This document shows, piece after piece, positions 63,535-64,000 of a stretch of DNA of 64,000 bases (its first letter is position 1; each line of letters opens with the position of its first letter). The notes beneath the pieces were generated by a model that was not told the origin of the DNA, did no database searches, and was given only the letters and a program-made list of their open reading frames with translations. The DNA is taken from assembly GCA_963696025.1 (NCBI GenBank), contig CAVOII010000011.1:114340-178339 (forward strand), read 5' to 3'. Origin of the DNA: JABCYV01 sp963696025 (GTDB lineage: Bacteria > Acidobacteriota > Terriglobia > Terriglobales > Acidobacteriaceae). The translations under genes and the position numbers were made by a program.

Positions 63535-63642
63535 AGCCTGGTCTTCCTCTCACCGACTTCCCATCCCGAACACGGAACTTAAGCCCCGCAGGGCCGATTG
63601 TACTGCACGCGAAAGTGTGTGGGAGAGTAGAGTCGTACCAGC
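63535..63642 (+). rRNA. rrf: 5S ribosomal RNA, unlinked and with a short 5' arm
   Basis: The signature CCCATCCCGAACACGGAA, CTTAAGCCCCGCAGGGCCGA, TTGTACTGCA and GTGGGAGAGTAG are 5S landmarks in order. Helix I is closed by GCCTGGT at the 5' end and ACCAGC at the 3' end. The stretch between the 5' strand and CCGAAC is about 30 bases instead of about 40, so part of helices II/III seems missing; boundaries are approximate. It could be a pseudogene if the 5' arm is truly lost. It lies alone, with a terminator 6 bases later. Confidence 0.75.
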
Positions 63643-63648
63643 ATAAAT

Positions 63649-63684
63649 AAAGGCCAATCAGGGAAACGTCGTCGGCCTTTTCCT
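63649..63684 (+). terminator. Intrinsic terminator after the 5S gene
   Basis: AAAGGCC pairs with GGCCTTT (63649-63655 and 63674-63680) with an 18-base loop, followed by TCCTTTT. Position directly after 5S fits an rRNA terminator. Confidence 0.65.
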
Positions 63685-64000
63685 TTTGGTGACGGATGAC
63701 GGCCAGCATTTCATCGAAAAATGAGGTTTTCGCTGCTCACCAATTTTTAAGCGAGAGCTGTATGAGCGGCTTCTAGCTCTGATTTCCCGAACCTTCCAAC
63801 AGGGGAGGACAAGGGGTGGCGCAACCCTCACATGATTTTTCACTCTACGGATTCGGAGCAGGGCTCAATAGCTCACAATGCTCGACGCACTTTACCGTGT
63901 CGACCTCGACGTTAGCTTTCTTGTGGCCGGAAAAATCGATGTCGGGAAGGATCAGCAGCGTTTGTGCCATTGGCGACGTTAAAAGTGCAGTTGAAGCTCA
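63685..64000. other. Right-edge spacer
   Basis: Mostly non-coding. A 41-codon minus-strand frame (63845-63970, starting MAQTLLILPDIDF) has no ribosome site and is not claimed as a gene. Confidence 0.3.

Noticed and set aside
1..64000. CRISPR array
   Set aside because: No set of regularly spaced near-identical repeats was seen; the few direct repeats are pairs or short units only.

Overview
The window looks like a chromosomal segment of an Acidobacteriota (Terriglobia-type) genome. No 16S gene is present, so this rests on gene content: an Oar-like TonB-dependent receptor with an N-terminal carboxypeptidase-regulatory domain, a winged-helix/Ser-Thr kinase/PD40-propeller fusion, a UPF0182 membrane protein, a YncE-propeller/phosphoesterase fusion, several PilZ proteins and many short lineage-typical hypotheticals. 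Coding density is low and gene remnants are common.

Layout. 0-6.4 kb: a peptide-modification-like locus with an XRE regulator, a small leader-like protein, an HPr-kinase-like protein, an NTP_transf_5-type nucleotidyltransferase, a PqqD/RRE protein whose cysteine-rich tail is cut off by a frameshift, a decayed duplicate (nucleotidyltransferase scar plus DegT/DnrJ aminotransferase pseudogene), and a second leader-like small protein on the other strand. A shared palindrome-like motif precedes the regulator and both small genes. 6.5-13.4 kb: FecR-like exported protein, dispersed repeats, an IS110 scar, DUF5317, STAS and small proteins, then decayed SnoaL and MFS genes. 13.5-19.4 kb: an interrupted hybrid histidine kinase with a C-terminal PilZ domain, a multi-pass membrane protein, a receiver fragment and a TonB-like protein. 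19.8-25.2 kb: amidase, amidohydrolase and outer-membrane porin, all on the minus strand. 25.7-35.6 kb: dienelactone hydrolase, a frameshifted PilT-like ATPase, UPF0182, metallophosphoesterase, PilZ and a HicA-like protein. 36-43.4 kb: the large receptor-like kinase, tandem TolB-like propellers, a Flp pilin and a broken aquaporin. 43.8-53.8 kb: propeller/phosphoesterase, two alpha/beta hydrolases and the 1147-residue TonB receptor. 54.1-57.1 kb: a TetR gene with two matching operators flanking it, followed by a secreted protein, a cytochrome P460 and LytTR. 57.3-64 kb: DUF1570/TPR protein, zinc-finger protein, a peroxiredoxin with in-frame TGA at the peroxidatic-cysteine position, a membrane protein, a frameshifted PilZ gene and a lone 5S rRNA with terminator.

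The strongest leads are (1) the peroxiredoxin, where TGA replaces the catalytic Cys codon and is followed at suitable distance by an 8-bp hairpin, suggesting selenocysteine; (2) the PqqD/HprK/nucleotidyltransferase locus with a cystine-knot-like tail and a putative XRE regulon; and (3) the TetR/P460 operon with its operator pair. Very long genes in the window are intact, so the numerous frameshifts in other genes probably reflect at least partly real decay, though sequencing or assembly error cannot be excluded by reading alone.
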